Positions 53,010-63,795 of a stretch of 64,000 nucleotides of DNA are shown piece by piece. Location of the stretch: NCBI GenBank assembly GCA_949825065.1, contig OX463848.1, positions 43,700,393 to 43,764,392 on the forward strand, in the 5' to 3' direction. Position numbers and translations under genes: made by a program. Each line of letters starts with the position of its first letter. The first letter of the stretch is position 1. The notes beneath the pieces were generated by a model. The model was not told the origin of the DNA. It saw only the letters and a list, made by a program, of their open reading frames with translations, and ran no database searches. The DNA comes from Odontocerum albicorne. Lineage: Eukaryota; Arthropoda; Insecta; Trichoptera; Odontoceridae.

Positions 53010-53260
53010 AAAGAGGTATATGTCATCGATTGCTTGTTTGTCGGGAGTGCCAAATGAGGTTTTGCAACACTTGTACTCCTGAAGTGCGGACCTCAGGTAA
53101 ATTTTAAAGGTGAGCTTTGAATACATAAATAATTTATGTATTCAAAGTTGACCTTTAAAATTTACCTGAGGTCTGTATTTCGGGAATACAAGTGTTGCAA
53201 AACCTCATCTGGTTCTCCTGACAAATAAGTGATTGATAATATATACCTCTTTACAAAAAC
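53010..53260. mobile_element. Foldback palindrome, ~125-bp arms
   Basis: Arms meet at 53138/53139 with no spacer (CATAAATAATTTATG at the centre). Outer blocks GTTTTGGTAAAGAGG and CCTCTTTACAAAAAC; middle block AAATGAGGTTTTGCAACACT mirrored by GTGTTGCAAAACCTCATCTG. Same CAGATGAGG block as 6845-7134. Confidence 0.85.
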
Positions 53261-53289
53261 GATTATTGACAGTTACATTGAAATAAACC

Positions 53290-53545
53290 CCTCAATCAAC
53301 AAGATTTTCATTGGTTCAACCACACTTTTTTTACTCGTACTCCACCATAACTCGCACTCGTGATTGCATTATAAATGTATTTAATCAGTCTTTCATCACC
53401 AATCTGTTCAATTTGTCCAAACCACATTCATCCTTCCTTAATAATTTAATTTCTTATTATACTATACATCGACACACTACATATTCTTCTCAGGTTATGC
53501 ATTGCCAACGCATTTTCTTGGCTACTTTTATTAATTTTCACGCCA
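53290..53545 (-). mobile_element. LINE-A fragment
   Basis: Minus-strand relic; landmarks GGTTCAACCACACTTTTTTT, CAGTCTTTCATCACCAATCT and TTCAATTTGTCCAAACCACA align with 52690-52830. Contains TACTCGTA at 53332. Confidence 0.6.
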
Positions 53546-53996
53546 AGGTTTCAAATAAAAAATAATATGAAATTTATTTAAACAAAAGAAAGGATTTTTT
53601 TATTCTTATGTTTATTTTCAAACTTACAAAAAATCAAAATCAATTATCGTACAAAATGTAATGCATATAATAACAAAAATAAATGTAAACATCATCATCA
53701 TTAAATATATGCCAGGATCAATGCACTAACGTATTACCACCATAGCGTTATATCCCATAGGTTATAATTTCTCCCATTTGATGCTTCAAATAAGCGATTA
53801 CCAATGTCTCATGGGGGACGTCGGAAGGCAAGAAGGCGGAAGGGGGTGCTAGGGTGGTGAAAAGAGGTAAAGAATACAAATACATACTTTTTTTCATGTA
53901 TGGATTAATTAAGCACCATTATATTTTAGTTTACAAAATAAATAATAAAATAGTTTTAAATTTCAATTTCATTTTTATTATCATTATTAATTTTTA
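53546..53996. other. No gene seen
   Basis: Unassigned AT-rich sequence leading into the minisatellite. Confidence 0.45.
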
Positions 53997-55130
53997 ATCA
54001 TTATTGTCACTAGATATGGAGAGGGGCTGATGAAATATACATTTTGATCATTATTATCACTATTTATGGAGGGGGGCTGATGAAATATATATTTTGATCA
54101 TTATTATCACTAGATATGGGGGGGGGGCTGATGAAATATATGTTCTGATCTTTATTATCACTAGATATGGAGGGGATCTGATGAAATATATATTCTGATC
54201 ATTATTATCACTAGATATAGACGGGGGCTTATGAAATATGTGTTCTAATCATTATTACCACTAGATATGAAGGGGGGCTAATGAAATATATATTCTGATC
54301 ATTATTATCACTAGGTATGGAGGGGAGTTGATGAAATATATGTTCTGATCTTTATTATCACTAGATATAGACGGGGGCTGATGAAGTATATGTTCTAATC
54401 ATTATTATCACTAGATATGGAGGAGGGCTAATCATTATTATCACTAGATATGGAGGAGGGCTGATGAAATATATATTTTGATCATTATTATCACTAGATA
54501 TATAGAGAGGGGACTGATGGAATATGTGTTCTAATCATTATTATCACTAGATATGGAGGGGGCTGATGAAATATATATTCTGATCATTATTATCACAATA
54601 TATGGAGGGAGACTGATGAAATATATATTTTGATCATTATTATCACTTGATATGGAGGGGGGATGAGGAAGTATATATTCTGATTATTATTATCACTAGA
54701 TATGGAGGGGGGCTGATGAAATATATATTCTGATTATTATTATCACAAGATATAGAGAGGGGGCTGATGGAATATATGTTCTAATCATTATTATCACTAG
54801 ATATGGAGGGGGCTGATGAAATATATATTCTGATTATTATTATCACTAGATATAGACGGGAGCTGATGAAATATATGTTCTTATCATTATTATCACTAGA
54901 CATGGAGGGGGGCTGAGCAAATATATGTTCTAATCATTATTATCACTAGATATGGAGGGGGAGCTGATGAAATATATGTTCTAATCATTATTATCACTAG
55001 ATATGGAGGGGGGCTGATGAAATATATATTCTGATCATTATTATCACAATATATGGAGGGGGACTGATGAAATATATGTTCTGATCATTATTATTACTAG
55101 ATATGGAGGGGGCTGATGAAATATATGCTC
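53997..55130. repeat. ~50-bp minisatellite, about 22 copies
   Basis: Unit ATCATTATTATCACTAGATA followed by TGGAGGGGGGCTGATGAAAT and ATATATTCTG, 48-52 bp. G-run length varies (GGAGGGGG to GGAGGAGG) and one unit near 54420-54460 is shortened. The TGGAGGGGGG stretch could form G-rich structures; no coding. Confidence 0.95.
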
Positions 55131-55264
55131 TAAAATAAGCAGTAGTCCGAAAAACTTAAAACTGTACTTCAAATTAATACATTATATTAAAATTCTGAAA
55201 AAAAAACACACACTAGAATTATTTTTTAATTTATATTTTGTACGTACATACACATTGTATTAAA

Positions 55265-55475
55265 CATTCGTTACATACAGTACAACCTGGTGGGATTATT
55301 GCCATGTGGCAATGTCTTCCAACCAACCAGAAAAATGTTACAGAGGCTTTAAGTGAAAACCAAACAGGAATATTTTTTTTTAAATCTGGGTTTTATCAGG
55401 AATCGAACCCGCAACCTTCGGGTTGGGAGACAAATGTCTTACAAACTAGACCACGAGGACCGTCCTTTATCACGC
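55265..55475 (-). mobile_element. tRNA-derived SINE, full length
   Basis: Reverse complement: head CCTCGTGGTCTAGTTTGTAA, B box GGGTTCGATTCC, body GTTTGGTTTTCACTTAAAGC, tail TTGGTTGGAAGACATTGCCA, then CCCACCAGGTTGTA. Very close to 43149-43375. Confidence 0.85.
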
Positions 55476-55477
55476 GG

Positions 55478-55870
55478 TCTCCCTGACGCGATAGACAGAG
55501 AGGAGAGAGCGCCAGACTTTCCTATCATGACTTGCATCTTTCGTATCTTCTACGCACATACACCATCTTAAATAACTCCTATGATTTTCCTGGCTTTCTA
55601 CATTTCTATCTTTCAAAATATTCTACACTTCATCCAACTACAATTTTCTTGGTTTTCTTCTTCCACGCCTTTCACTCACATTTGCGCTATACTCGTATAT
55701 TTGTTTTGTTAATATTTCTCATTAATTCGTTCTACATGCTCAAACCGATTTTCTACATCTAACATAACTCAATACATAAGCCTTAAGTGTATATTCATCT
55801 CCAATCACTTCATTCCATATTCTTTCATACATTGTCACTTCATCTATTCTTCTAAGTGCACGTGTATATT
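55478..55870 (-). mobile_element. LINE-A 3' coding relic, long
   Basis: Minus-strand, from the terminus (AGACAGAGAGGAGAGAGCGC) through TTTCAAAATATTCTACACTT, TTCTTCCACGCCTTTCACTC and CATTAATTCGTTCTACATGC to CAATCACTTCATTCCATATT. Contains TACTCGTA at 55690-55697, absent from the aligned copy at 60.03 kb. Confidence 0.7.
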
Positions 55871-55989
55871 TTGTAGCTAGTAAATATTTATTAAAGAATA
55901 AGAAGACTTGCAACAATTACATCAAAACTTTCGGCTTTACCTTAGTGGAACTCCACATAAGAATATTGTATGATATATTTTTTGTTATT

Positions 55990-56055
55990 CCCCTAACAAC
56001 ATTAATCCTCGCTACGCGTGTTTCTACCTCATTTCTCGGTGCTCTTTTCAAGCGG
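55990..56055. repeat. Dispersed ATTAATCYCCGC-family piece
   Basis: AACATTAATCCTCGCTACGC then GTGTTTCTACCTC and GGTGCTCTTTTCAAGCGG match the reverse complement of 4925-4985. Half of the inverted element only. Confidence 0.55.
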
Positions 56056-56539
56056 AAAGGCCAACAACACCTAGTTAATTTTTATTACACCTGGTTTATA
56101 TTTATTACACTTGGTTTATTTTTATCATCCAAATATTTACGTGTTAAAATGTCAGGTTTGTTGACATTTTTCGAAAATTTAAAAGACCCTAATCCCTTGC
56201 AAAAACGCTTTACTGATTGGGTAGTATTATAATGCTCGGATATTACTCTATTAAAAGAGATATAACGCCCGTATATGTTTTATTAATAGGAAACCCACCC
56301 ACTTTAGGATAGTTTTTATGTCAACACATTAAAGCCACTAATATAATTATTTAATTCAAATTGATGGAAGAATTTTTTTTTTAATTATGCTTTTATCAGG
56401 TCTGTAAATATGAAACCGGAGTTTACTCATAGATGGATCTAATTGTCAATGTAGTGACTGTTAAACCGCGTCATTGGCGCCTTTTTCTTGTGTTGACATT
56501 TGTCAAGGACTTTTAAATCCCAACAATACAAGTTTAATA
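56056..56539. other. No gene seen
   Basis: AT-rich; short direct repeat of TTTATTACACYTGGTTTAT at 56083-56120. Nothing else recognised. Confidence 0.45.
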
Positions 56540-56568
56540 CAACTACATATGTTTTCATAGCGTTGAAC

Positions 56569-56890
56569 ATGTCTGTTTTTGTGCCTGAAAACTACGATTC
56601 GCGGACAGCATTGATTTTCCGTTACCATTTGAAGAAAACTGCTGCAGAATCGCATCGAATGCTTGTCGAAGCTAACGGTGAGCATGCTCTTGGTAAATTA
56701 CAGTGCTTTGAGTGGTTTAAAAGAATCAAAAGTGGCGATTTTGACGTGAGAAACGAAGAACGTGGAAGACCGCTGAGAAACTTTGAAGACGCCGAATTGC
56801 AAGCATTGTTGGATGAGGATGACGCTCAAACGCAAATCAATTAAATGTGACACGAGAAGCCGTCTCCATACGTTTGAGAGCCATGGTAGA
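56569..56890 (+). pseudogene. MAR-3 mariner transposase N-terminal part
   Basis: MSVFVPENYDSRTALIFRYH, LKKTAAESHRMLVEANGEHA, QCFEWFKRIKSGDFDVRNEE, RGRPLRNFEDAELQALLDED, DAQTQ then, after a stop/shift at ~56844, NVTREAVSIRLRAM. This is the paired helix-turn-helix DNA-binding half of mariner transposase (F.WF.R.KSGDFDV..... and VTREAVS.RL.AM). Sequence C-terminal of it is rearranged (next entry). The start ATG at 56569 is the expected one; the in-frame 56500 ATG lies upstream in untranslated sequence. Confidence 0.9.
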
Positions 56891-56893
56891 TCC

Positions 56894-57325
56894 AGAAGGT
56901 GGGAAAATGGGTTCCACATGAACTGAATGGAAGACAGCAGAAAAACCAAACTCCAAGCAAATCAGCGACATCGACTGCAAGGTCAAATCGCTATGGACGG
57001 AAGACAATGCTGTATGTTTGATGGGATCAGAAGGTGGGAAAAGGGGTTCCACATGAACTGAACGAAAGACAGCAGGAAAACCGAAAAACCAAACTCCAAG
57101 CAAACCAGTGACATCGACTGCAAGGCCAAATCGCTATGGACGGAAGACAATGCTGTATGTTTGATGGGATCAGAAGGTGGGAAAATGGGTTCCACATGAA
57201 CTGAATGAAAAACAGCAGGAAAACTGAAAAACCAAACTCCAAGCAAACCAGCGACATCGACTGCAAGGCCAAATCGCTATGAACGGAAGACAATGCTCTA
57301 TGTTTGGTAGGATCAGAAGGGTGTT
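56894..57325 (+). repeat. 135-143-bp tandem triplication within MAR-3
   Basis: Units begin AGAAGGTGGGAAAATGGGTT at 56894, 57029 and 57172, with a final partial at 57315. Each unit joins mariner KVGKWVPHEL-coding sequence to GRKTMLxVWWDQ-coding sequence, i.e. skips the region between. Minus-strand frames of 61-88 codons here are repeat artefacts. Confidence 0.9.
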
Positions 57326-57529
57326 ATCTATTGATAAACATAAAAAAAATAACAATTAATCTGTAAATTAAGAAATTTCTTCGAATAAATGATACATTTA
57401 GAAAATCGGAGAAAAAACAATTTTTGAACATTTTAAGAGCCTTCGTTATAACCACGCATTACGTCGTAAAAACTGAAGCGGGAGGAGAAATTAAACAAGT
57501 GATTTTGTGCCTGTTTCCTGGATATAAAT

Positions 57530-58555
57530 ATAAAAATTCAAAAGAATCAAACAGTTTCTGGAACATAAACTTAATACTTCAATAGAATCAAACAGTTTCC
57601 GGGATACAAAATTAATACATCAAAAGAATCAGACAGTTTCCGGGATATTAACTTAATACTTCAAAAGAATCAGACAGTTTCTAGGATATAAACTTAATAC
57701 TTCAAAAGAATCAAGCAGTTTCCGGGACATAAACTTAATATTTCAAAAGAATCAGACAATTTCCGGGATACAAATTTAATACTTCAAAAGAATCAGACAG
57801 TTTCCGGGATATAAACTTAATACTTCAAAAGAATCAGACAGTTTCCGGGATACACACTTAATACTCGTACTTCAAAAGAATCAGTTTCCGGAATATGAAC
57901 TTAATACTTCAAAAGAATCAGACAGTTTCCAGGATATAAACTTAATACTTCAAAAGAATCAAACAGTTTCCGGGACATAAACTTAATACTTCAAAAGAAT
58001 CGGACAATTTCCGGGATACAAATGTAATACTTCAAAAGAGTCAGACAGTTTCCGGGATATAAACTTAATACTTCAAAAGAATCAGACAATTTCCGGAATT
58101 CAAATTTAATACTTCAAAAGAATCAGACAGTTTCCGGAATATAAACTAAATACTTCCAAAGAATCAGTTTCCGGGATATTAACTAAATACTTCAAAAGAA
58201 TCAGTTTCCGGGATATAAACTTAATACTTCAAAAGAATCAGACAGTTTCCGGAATATAAACTTAATACTTCAAAAGAATCAGACAGTTTCCGGAATATAA
58301 ACTTAATACTTCAAAAGAATCAGACAGTTTCCGGAATATAAACTTAATACTTCAAAAGAATTAGACAGTTTCCGGGATATAAAATGAATACTTCAAAAGA
58401 ATCAGACAGTTTCCGGGATACAAAATTAATACTTCAAAAGAATCAGACAGTTTCCGGGATATAAATTTAATACTTTAAAAGAATCAGACAGCTTCCGGGA
58501 TATAAACTTAATACTTCAAAAGAATCAGACACTTCGAAAGAATCAGATTCCTCAA
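57530..58555. repeat. 41-bp minisatellite, about 25 copies
   Basis: Unit ATACTTCAAAAGAATCAGAC then AGTTTCCGGGATATAAACTTA. Variation: GACAGT lost in some units, TTTCCGGAAT/TTTCCGGGAT. One unit (57862-57869) carries TACTCGTA where the others have TA. Confidence 0.96.
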
Positions 58556-59014
58556 TTCCGGACCCATCTATAGATAAATATGCGAATATCCAGGAAAGTG
58601 ATAAAAATATTACAATGGCAGAAGGAAGATTATTTTTTTATCCATTCCTTGGCACTCGATGGTCCTAGGGGTAAAATACACGGCATTGAATGAAATATCG
58701 AAAACCGGTAAGCGATTTAATATCTAAATGTTGATTGGTAACGACGGAAGATATGTAAAGCTTTCTTACAAAGGGAAGAAAGGCGCTCATTAATGTAGTT
58801 TGACAAAAAATATTAAGAATCATGATTTTTCTCTGAAGGGGATGATCCGATAAAAGAGATTTTTTGAAAAAAAATTATCACTGAAAAATTATCTTTTCAT
58901 ATAAAGCGACAGTTTTACTGCCTCGACGCACGAGTTTAAAGATGTATGTACAAATTGCTAACGAAAAAAAATAGCGAACCTCTTCTTGATTGGCATAATA
59001 TATACATATGTGTA
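58556..59014. other. No gene seen
   Basis: Unassigned sequence without repeat partner in the window. Confidence 0.4.
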
Positions 59015-59113
59015 CGTACCATCACGCCATTAACCTGTCACAGTAAGCAGAGAGGACAGAGGGCACGACTTTCCTATCACGACAGACATCTTAAACTTTA
59101 TACTCATACATAT

Positions 59114-59918
59114 CAACATCATCATTGTCAACCAGGGTCAATCTACTGCAAGATGAAGGTCTGCCAAGTTGACTCCAAATAGTTTGGTTTTTGCCCGTTG
59201 ATGCCATGTGATGCTGTCATACTTTCCGATTTCATCTATCCAGCGTACATTCGGTCTTCTTCTGGGCCTCTTTGTACCTCTTGGGTACCATTGGAATATT
59301 TCGGATGTCCGTCGGGAGTCTGACATTCTGGCTACGTGTCCTGCTCATTGCCACTTCATTCTTTTGCACACCTTTATAACGTCTTCTATCTTTGATATAT
59401 TGCGAATTCAGGTGTTTCGTTTACGGTCTCTTTTAGTATATCCCAACATGCATCTCTCCATGTCCCTTTGTGCGGTCTGGAGCTTTTGTGTGTTATTTAC
59501 TGTAAGCGTCCATGTTTCGCAGCCATACGTAAGTACTGGAAGAAAACATTGGTTGTAGACCCTTCGCTTCAAGGATATTGGGAGATTACTTTTGAAGATA
59601 TTTTTCAAACGTCCAAATGAGCTCCACGCTAGTTTTATCCTACGTGCTATTTCCTCCGATATGCTACCTACAAAGGAAATAAGTTGGCCTAGATACACAT
59701 ATTCCTGGACAAGTTGTAGCGGCTTTCCATCTACGTTTATTGGTGTTGGGGTAGCAAAGCTGTTCATCATATATTTGGTCTTTAATATAATACATTCATT
59801 TTTAAACCAACTTCTTTACTGACCTCTGCCAATTCTTGAAGTTGGTGCTGAAGATCATTCGGTTTTTATGAGAATATAACGATATCGTCTGCAAATCTCA
59901 ATTGGCTCAGATACTTTC
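59114..59918 (-). mobile_element. LINE-B copy 2, with 9-bp target duplication
   Basis: Flanked by CATACATAT at 59105-59113 and 59919-59927. The ATCATC-type tail is short here. Encodes, minus strand, FADDIVIFS near the truncation, NVDGKPLQLVQEYVYLGQLI, LPVLTYGCETWTLTVNNTQK, and after a shift MSDSRRTSEIFQWYPRGTKR. Differs from 38390-39413 by single bases, two frameshifts (near 59400 and 59800). Confidence 0.88.
59138..59770 (-). pseudogene. LINE-B ORF2 C-terminus, frameshifted
   Basis: Two open pieces: 59770-59408 (120 aa; YVYLGQLISFVGSISEEIAR, FLPVLTYGCETWTL, MERCMLGYTKRDRKRNT) and 59326-59138 (62 aa; TSEIFQWYPRGTKRPRRRPN, VRWIDEIGKYDSITWHQRAK). This copy keeps TGG where 39232-39234 has TGA, confirming that stop as a mutation. 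Confidence 0.85.
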
Positions 59919-60544
59919 CATACATATAACTTCTACTATATCTCTGACTCTCCTCAAAGTTTCCTTCATTCAAAATATAATTCACTTGATACAATCATGC
60001 TTTCCTTAGTCTTCTTCTTATATGCCTTCCACTCACATTTGAACTATATATTTTTTTATTAGTCTTTCTTCTTTCATTTATTCCACATGTCCAAACCATC
60101 GATGCGTGCCCTTCTTCATCTTTCTCATCACATTAAGTTCACATTTACTCCTAATCACTAATTCCGTATTCTGTCATACATTGTCACACCGCGTATTCTT
60201 CTCCATGTACGCATTTCTACAGTATTTATTTGGCTCTTATCAGTCATTTTCCACGTCTACGTTTCACTCTCATACATCAAAGTTGACAGTTAAATACTAA
60301 AATGGAATATTATCTTTGCAGATTTGGATTGACAAACGTTTAATAAATATACCTAACAATTATATAAGTCATCGTTATTTAAGTATTTTTTCGGTGGCTA
60401 AAGACTAACTGAACTATTAAGAACATCATTACTCGCACACGGATTGACCTTATTGAAAGAATTTTCATATATCAATATTATTCATAATTCAATTAATAAA
60501 TTGAGGATAAAGCTTTTAAATAAACTTTATTGTATTGTTTATAG

Positions 60545-60785
60545 TTCAGGCATTAACGTTGTGGAGGTTTAAATACATTGTAATTTGTTTTTACAAACAC
60601 TGTTTATTCCACTTTTTATAACGGTATAACATTACCAGTTTCAAGGCTTTCGCCTCATCATCAGAGGAGCACAATGTTTGTGCTCCCCTGAAGATGAGTT
60701 TAATGCCTTGAAACCGGTAGGGTTATAGTATACTATTACAAAAAGTTGAATAAACAGTGTTTGATAAAACAAATTGCAAATAAAC
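60545..60785. mobile_element. PLE terminal repeats, tight inverted pair
   Basis: Minus-strand repeat 60545-60668 abuts plus-strand repeat 60675-60780 (CTGAAGATGAG, CTTGAAACCGGTAGGGTTAT, ATAAACAGTGTTTGATAAAA). The preceding GCATTAACGTTGTGGAGGTT flank recurs at 9240, 28350, 49440 and belongs to the element. Confidence 0.75.
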
Positions 60786-60859
60786 TTTATTGGTTAAGTT
60801 AGCCACTCATAATGGAACATGAGTAACATTCTTGTAATTATTATTATTTTAAATATATA

Positions 60860-60930
60860 TTACCAAAGTCATAGGTATCCTTACACCCCCGAATACTAGA
60901 CGGAAAAATGCTCGTGTCATTCGAGGGGAG
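60860..60930. repeat. Dispersed repeat shared with 40225-40290
   Basis: TACCAAAGTCATAGGTATCC and CCGAATACTAGACGGAAAAA match the interior of the inverted-repeat element at 40.0-40.6 kb. Short. Confidence 0.5.
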
Positions 60931-61084
60931 TAACACAGGACAGTTTTTCATATGCTGTGGACTTTAATCCAGTATAAAAAAGAAAAATCAAACACAGTGT
61001 TGGCTGTTGACATACACCTTCTAAATGTTAATTAGTTAATACGAGTATGACAGTTACAATGATGAAACAACACTTAACGTATCT

Positions 61085-61635
61085 TTCAATAAAAACTTAT
61101 AATTCCCGCCACCCCCTCTTATCTCGTCGAAACTTTTCAGCGTCTTTCCAATCATGGATAAGCGCTACACTCAAACAGAGATTGTCTATTGGCCTTTCCA
61201 GTTCACCGCTCCTTTTTTTTACGTCGTCCTTTACTGTCCATGCAGTGATACTCTGGAATCAGTTATAAACCAATATAAGACTCGCTCCGTCCTTGGCATG
61301 CTTTAAGAAACGACTGAAAAAACTCTTAATTTCTAGTCAGTTAAATAAAGTGTTTCATTCCTGATTTTTATTTTCCTTTCCTCTCCACCATCCCTTCCTT
61401 TTCCTTTTGATTGATTATATCTCAATTTATATGAAAAAGAATGTTCGGGTGATTGTCCGTGTTTGTGGGGTTCGTGGGCATATGCTCACGTATATGTTTA
61501 TGGATTTCGTGGGGACAAATAGTCATTTCAATGATATATGCGACCACGTAACTTGCTTTATTTACTTTTATCTGATTGGTTGGAAAATATTGCCGCCAGA
61601 TTGTATTTGCAATAAAAGTGTTAAATAAATTTAAA
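61085..61635 (+). mobile_element. LINE-E 3' fragment
   Basis: Plus strand: CCCTCTTATCTCGTCGAAAC, SFQSWISATLKQRLSIG frame, GATTGATTATATCTCAATTT, GTGGGGTTCGTGGGCATATG, CCAGATTGTATTTGCAATAA with TTAAATAAATTT tail at 61620-61632. Confidence 0.8.
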
Positions 61636-61644
61636 AAAAACAAA

Positions 61645-61880
61645 TACACCATCACATCGTTTACTTATCGGAGTAGGCAGAGGAGACTGAGCTCCAAACT
61701 TTCCTATCCCATTTTTGCCCCCTCTATGTCCATACACCTTCTTATATACCGATACTACGATATATTCGATATTTTATTTTTTATTGCAAAATTTTATTCA
61801 ATTTTCAAAATTCACATTTGCACTGCATATTAATTATATTTTTCTTTCATCATACATTTGTTCTATATGCTTTTATTGCA
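61645..61880 (-). mobile_element. LINE-A fragment, twin of 12640-12880
   Basis: Same blocks as at 12.6 kb (CATCACATCGTTTACTTATC, CTTTCCTATCCCATTTTTGC). Has CCATACACCTTC where the twin has CCATGTACGAGTACCTTC. Confidence 0.68.
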
Positions 61881-62065
61881 TGTAATACTACGTAGTGGGT
61901 TAATTGTCTTATGGCAATCTCTTACAACTAATCAGAAATTAGTTTAATAAGGCTGAAGAGAAAATCACACTAAAAGCCTTTTAAAACAATTGGTACTGAC
62001 ATAAATCGAACCCGCAACCACTGGGTCGGGAGACAAGCATCTTACCAACTAGGCCAGAAAAAGTA
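61881..62065 (-). mobile_element. SINE, minus strand
   Basis: Reverse complement: TGGCCTAGTTGGTAAGATGC, GTTGCGGGTTCGATTTATG, body, CTGATTAGTTGTAAGAGATT, ATTGCCATAAGACAATTAAC. Twin of 12881-13083. Confidence 0.7.
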
Positions 62066-62509
62066 GTCACTCTGACGCTAGAAAATAAATTTTTAATATG
62101 TTTCCAACTTAAAGTGAAAAAAATATTTTTCAAGACGTTTCGGTGGGGCAAAGATTTTAAATTGCCGGACCGCATTCGGCCCGCAGTCTGCGAGTTTGAT
62201 ATATCTGTTGTAATTGTCGGGCGCATTAAACATTAGTTTGTCAATATACTCGTATATGTCGTTTCTCGTTAGAGTCGCTGTAACGAGTTTGCAACTGAAT
62301 GCCGATGAACCAGACGTAAGGGATGCAATCTGTATTGAATGCATTCATTCAGGAGTCATTAGCGTTTGTACATGAAGAAACAAAAGTTAAAATAAAATAA
62401 TTTGACGACATATTAGGAGTAATTTTGGATACATTGAAAAATAGTTATCAAGGAGGACATCATCACAGTGTATGAAAAATGATTTTAAGAAGTCAAATAT
62501 ATTTACTTA
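62066..62509. other. hAT-end-like piece in unassigned sequence
   Basis: Minus strand of 62150-62205 reads AAACTCGCAGACTGCGGGCC then GAATGCGGTCCGGCAAT, as in the subterminal region of hAT elements of the GCGGCCCG type. No second end or transposase. The minus-strand frames overlapping it show no resemblance. Confidence 0.4.
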
Positions 62510-62690
62510 TTTAACACATTTATTGCAAATGCAATCTGGTGGGGTAACTGCCAGGCGGCAATCTCTTCCAACCAACCAGACAAAAGTAAATGAAGCAAGT
62601 TACATGGTTGCATAAATCATTCCCACGAAATCCATAAACACATACGTGAGCATATGCCCACAAAGACGGACAATCACCCGAACATTCTCT

Positions 62691-63426
62691 CCATGGTTGC
62701 AGTCCTAAGACTGGTTTGCAGCAATTTCAACTCTTCTCCTCCATTCCCCCCTGTCCTGTGCGGCTCTTTTTAAATCTGTATATGTTGAGCAGCGCACGTC
62801 CACCAACAGGTCCTCCAGGTACTCTCGGCGTGGGCGTCCCCTAGAGTTTGTCCCCTCGGTCATACCCTCCATTATGGCATGCAAGAGGCCCTCTTGTCGT
62901 ATTATATGACCGATCCATCTTGCACGCCTTTCGGACAGGATCCTGAGCAGGTGCCTTCCTCCTTCGATTCGTTGGAGAACCTCTTCATTTGTGATGCGGT
63001 CTCTCCAGGAAATTCCTAATAGTCTTCTATAGGACCACATCTCAAAAGCCTCTAGTCTTCGTCTATCTCTTTCGGATAGGCACCATGTCTCGCAGCCGTA
63101 CATCAAGATACTCCATACATAGGTCTTGATGAGAAGTATTCTCAGTTTTAGGTCTATATTATTTGATTCTATTATTTTCGACCTTTTATTAAATGCAAGT
63201 CTAGCCTGATGTATACGGCTGTCGACCTCGCTCTTGGACCGACCGTCCCATGTTATTTTGATCCCGAGGTAGACAAACTCCTTGGTGTTCTTTAGTGGTT
63301 TACCCGACGTCACTATTCTCATCTGGTGTTGCGCTCGGCCTACAGTCAGCAGCTTTGTTTTGTCTTTATTTATCTTCATACTGTAGTTATTTTGAAGAAT
63401 GCTTTCCATAGTTGTTAAGGCCTCTT
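62691..63426 (-). mobile_element. LINE-D, longer copy
   Basis: 3' end CTCTCCATGGTTGCAGTCCT as in 18195-18597; 5' truncated at ~63426 within coding sequence. No tandem tail. Confidence 0.85.
62705..63409 (-). pseudogene. LINE-D ORF2 C-terminal part (234 aa)
   Basis: Open without interruption. Residues 10-30 MKINKDKTKLLTVGR (end of RT palm, KT motif), 38-50 LKNTKEFVYLGIKI (thumb, YLG), 70-80 ARLAFNKRSK, 95-110 YVWSILMYGCETWCLSERD, 150-175 RRARWIGHIIRQEGLLHAIM, then GRPRREYLEDLLVDV and AAQDRGEWRRRV. Typical LINE C-terminus; the catalytic YADD lies in the missing 5' part. Last ~125 residues are essentially the same as in 18219-18599. Confidence 0.9.
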
Positions 63427-63795
63427 GTAGTTATATAAAGTGAGATATCATCAATGAAAAGAAAAGGAAGGGATAGAATGGTGGAGAAGAAAGAAAAATA
63501 AAAATTAGGAATAAAACACGTTATTTTACTAACTAGAAATTAAGAGTATTTTCAGTCGCTTCTTAAAGCATGCCAAGGACGGAGCGAGTGTTATATTGGT
63601 TTGTAACTGATTCCGGAGTCTCACTGCATGGACAGTAAAGGATGACGTAAAAAAGAGGAACAGTGAACTGGAGAGTAATCATATGAATATTTGCAGTGTA
63701 TAAGCGAACATTTTTATTTATTTATTTATACTTTTAAATGTTTACAATGAAATATTTCAAGTACTTTCCTGCCTAACTAGATATATGCTAGATCT

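Larger units (their letters stand above)
56540..57345 (+). mobile_element. MAR-3, mariner with internal tandem triplication
   Basis: Holds a mariner transposase start followed by a three-fold repeated, deleted middle, and a last trace of the catalytic region (WxDQKGVIY-like) at 57307-57335. Inverted ends were not identified, so the outer limits are approximate. Confidence 0.75.
59015..60300 (-). mobile_element. LINE-A relic interrupted by LINE-B
   Basis: 59015-59104 (GTACCATCACGCCATTAACC, GCAGAGAGGACAGAGGGCAC) and 59928-60300 (ACTTCTACTATATCTCTGAC, TTCCTTCATTCAAAATATAA, CTTCCACTCACATTTGAACT) join into one LINE-A copy once LINE-B (59114-59918) and one 9-bp duplication are removed. Confidence 0.8.
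62510..63675 (-). mobile_element. LINE-E fragment interrupted by LINE-D
   Basis: 62510-62690 (TTTAACACATTTATTGCAAA, tail side) and 63427-63675 (ATATAAAGTGAGATATCATC, GCATGCCAAGGACGGAGCGA) are the two sides of one LINE-E copy, with LINE-D between. A few bases of LINE-E (TTTTCAT) were lost at the junction. Confidence 0.82.

Noticed and set aside
56837..57355. Family of ~88-residue secreted or membrane proteins on the minus strand
   Set aside because: The overlapping frames all come from the triplicated mariner segment read antisense; they have no independent support.
62705..63409. Host gene (long clean ORF)
   Set aside because: It is the C-terminus of a LINE, repeated at 18219-18599 and 32040-32280, without a promoter or introns.
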